This document shows positions 62,691-64,000 of a DNA stretch of 64,000 nt, piece after piece (positions within the stretch are counted from its first letter, which is position 1; every line of letters starts with the position of its first letter). Both the position numbers and the translations under genes were made by a program. The DNA is taken from contig JAFEUB010000065.1 of the NCBI GenBank assembly GCA_024529925.1, forward strand, positions 3,071,001 to 3,135,000, in the 5' to 3' direction. This DNA comes from Ophthalmolycus amberensis (lineage: Eukaryota > Chordata > Actinopteri > Perciformes > Zoarcidae). Below the pieces are notes generated by a model. It did no database searches. It saw only the letters and a list, made by a program, of their open reading frames with translations, and was not told where the DNA came from.

Positions 62691-64000
62691 AATGCTGGGT
62701 GTGCTCAGTGCAGACAAAAATTATAGCACAACAGCCACCCAACGGTACAAGACCCTAAGGAGACTCTAAGGAGAGCGCCATGTTTTACTTGGTTACTGGT
62801 CAATTAAGGCTGTGTTTCTAAGGCAGGAACATTTTAGTCTGACAGAAAACATTTTGGTGTAATGCTTCGTCTTCCTCTCTTGCCCGCTGTGCTCAACTAA
62901 AAAGAAAACACACATTTTCCCTTTTTTTGTAGCTAGAGCATTGAAAGTTTTCTTCATGTTCCACCACAGGATAAAGAAAGAAATGTGCTGTAAATGGCCA
63001 GATTCTACTGGCTTAAGATCATTTAGCATTCACTTTCTGCTGCTGCTCATTTTTTGTCTGACAAGTTTCTGGCTCAGTGGAAACCAAAAGTAGCTACTCC
63101 ATAAAAAAAGCTGTCCTTGCAGAATATCACCCTTCAGTCTGCAGGGGGTATCTGATGCCTTGACAGACTGAAAGCTATTTATTAGTGTCTGCCCTTTCAC
63201 AGCGGTGTGTGCTAGTCCACTCCACTCCTTTTGCCAATGAGCGTACCTACTGACACGTGGCTGTCAAACGTTCTACCACCGGGCACCACTGTGGTTGGCC
63301 TCCAATGATAAGCTCCCCATGCCGAGGAGAGAGGAGGGCCATCTAAGCTCTGCATGATCTGCTGCCAACAGCCTGGAGCTGACCACGCAAAGGACTGTGG
63401 AATTGACTTCCAGAGAGGCCTTTTGTATTCCTGTGGAGTCCCGTCATTTCCAGGAACTTTAAATGAGGTAGGACCATCTGTTCAAGCACAAAAGCCAAAC
63501 AATGCTTCACACAACAGCGCAATAACCTATTTTAACAGGACATTTTGCCAGGTGTAGAGTATTCTCGTATTGAAAGCATTACCTTACCATAAAATTAGAG
63601 GCAAGTGGAGTTGTGACCAGAAGTCCAATATATTGGTGGCACCATTAACTTGTGCGCATAATTTAACAGAACATAACATTACACTATATTGCAAAGTTTC
63701 TCACTTTTCTTTGGATTCGTTTGACAATTTGGAAAACCTACTTTTTTGCTTTGTGCCGAGAATCCAGTAGGAAGATCTGCACCACACTCTTATCTGTACT
63801 AATGATAAAAAATCAATGTAGCGGTACCAGAACAATGTAGCTCAACCATTAATAGTCCAGTCAGAGATTCACGTGTGTCACACTAGTAGCGGCTTATATG
63901 GCCTCCAGCTTAATGGTAGCCTCCAGCTTAACCTTAATGAAATAGAATAAAACGATACAACTTAAATACAAATGGTCTTGTATTGCAGTATAGTGTAAAT
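62691..64000. other. Intergenic, possible conserved block at 63130-63450
   Basis: The block 63130-63450 is GC-balanced and non-repetitive (CACGTGGCTGTCAAACG, CCAATGATAAGCTCCCC). CCTCCAGCTTAA occurs twice about 20 bp apart near 63902-63933. No exon or TE end recognised to the end of the window. Confidence 0.35.

Overview
This is vertebrate nuclear DNA, and almost certainly from a ray-finned fish. It is AT-rich, has almost no coding sequence, and carries a teleost repeat mix: L2-type LINE tails ending in (CCTTG)n, a BEL/Pao integrase, a hAT MITE with an 8-bp target duplication, a tRNA-derived SINE, and several dispersed repeats that I recognise from percomorph genomes. The percomorph assignment rests on memory of those repeats and is less certain than 'teleost'.

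Layout. At the left edge, on the minus strand, is the first coding exon of sfswap (splicing factor SWAP homologue), with its 5' region and promoter to the right of it. Transcription runs off the left edge. The other ~63 kb lies upstream of that promoter, and I see no complete gene there. From 1.8 to 3.0 kb an old minus-strand LINE is split by a 5'-truncated plus-strand L2-like LINE flanked by a 6-bp target duplication. From 15.8 to 17.4 kb lies the 3' part of a minus-strand BEL/Pao retrotransposon (integrase core, C-terminal domain, probable LTR). At 23.0 kb is one isolated minus-strand exon of a urea transporter (SLC14 family) with good splice sites on both sides. From 23.7 to 24.3 kb is a well-preserved hAT MITE, and from 24.6 to 26.1 kb a composite unit present in two diverged tandem copies.

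The rest is intergenic sequence with microsatellites, short TE remnants (LINE tails, a hAT end, a Harbinger-like MITE, dispersed repeats at 9.1, 33, 39, 46, 50 and 56 kb) and blocks that look non-repetitive and may be conserved non-coding elements. These blocks are densest from 54 to 64 kb. One of them, near 51.3 kb, contains a perfect 12-bp inverted repeat.

Interpretation. The window reads as a gene desert upstream of sfswap, with possible long-range regulatory sequence among transposon debris. No operon-like or multi-gene system is visible. The most surprising item is the lone urea-transporter exon. Conservation claims here are inferences from sequence texture and were not tested by alignment.
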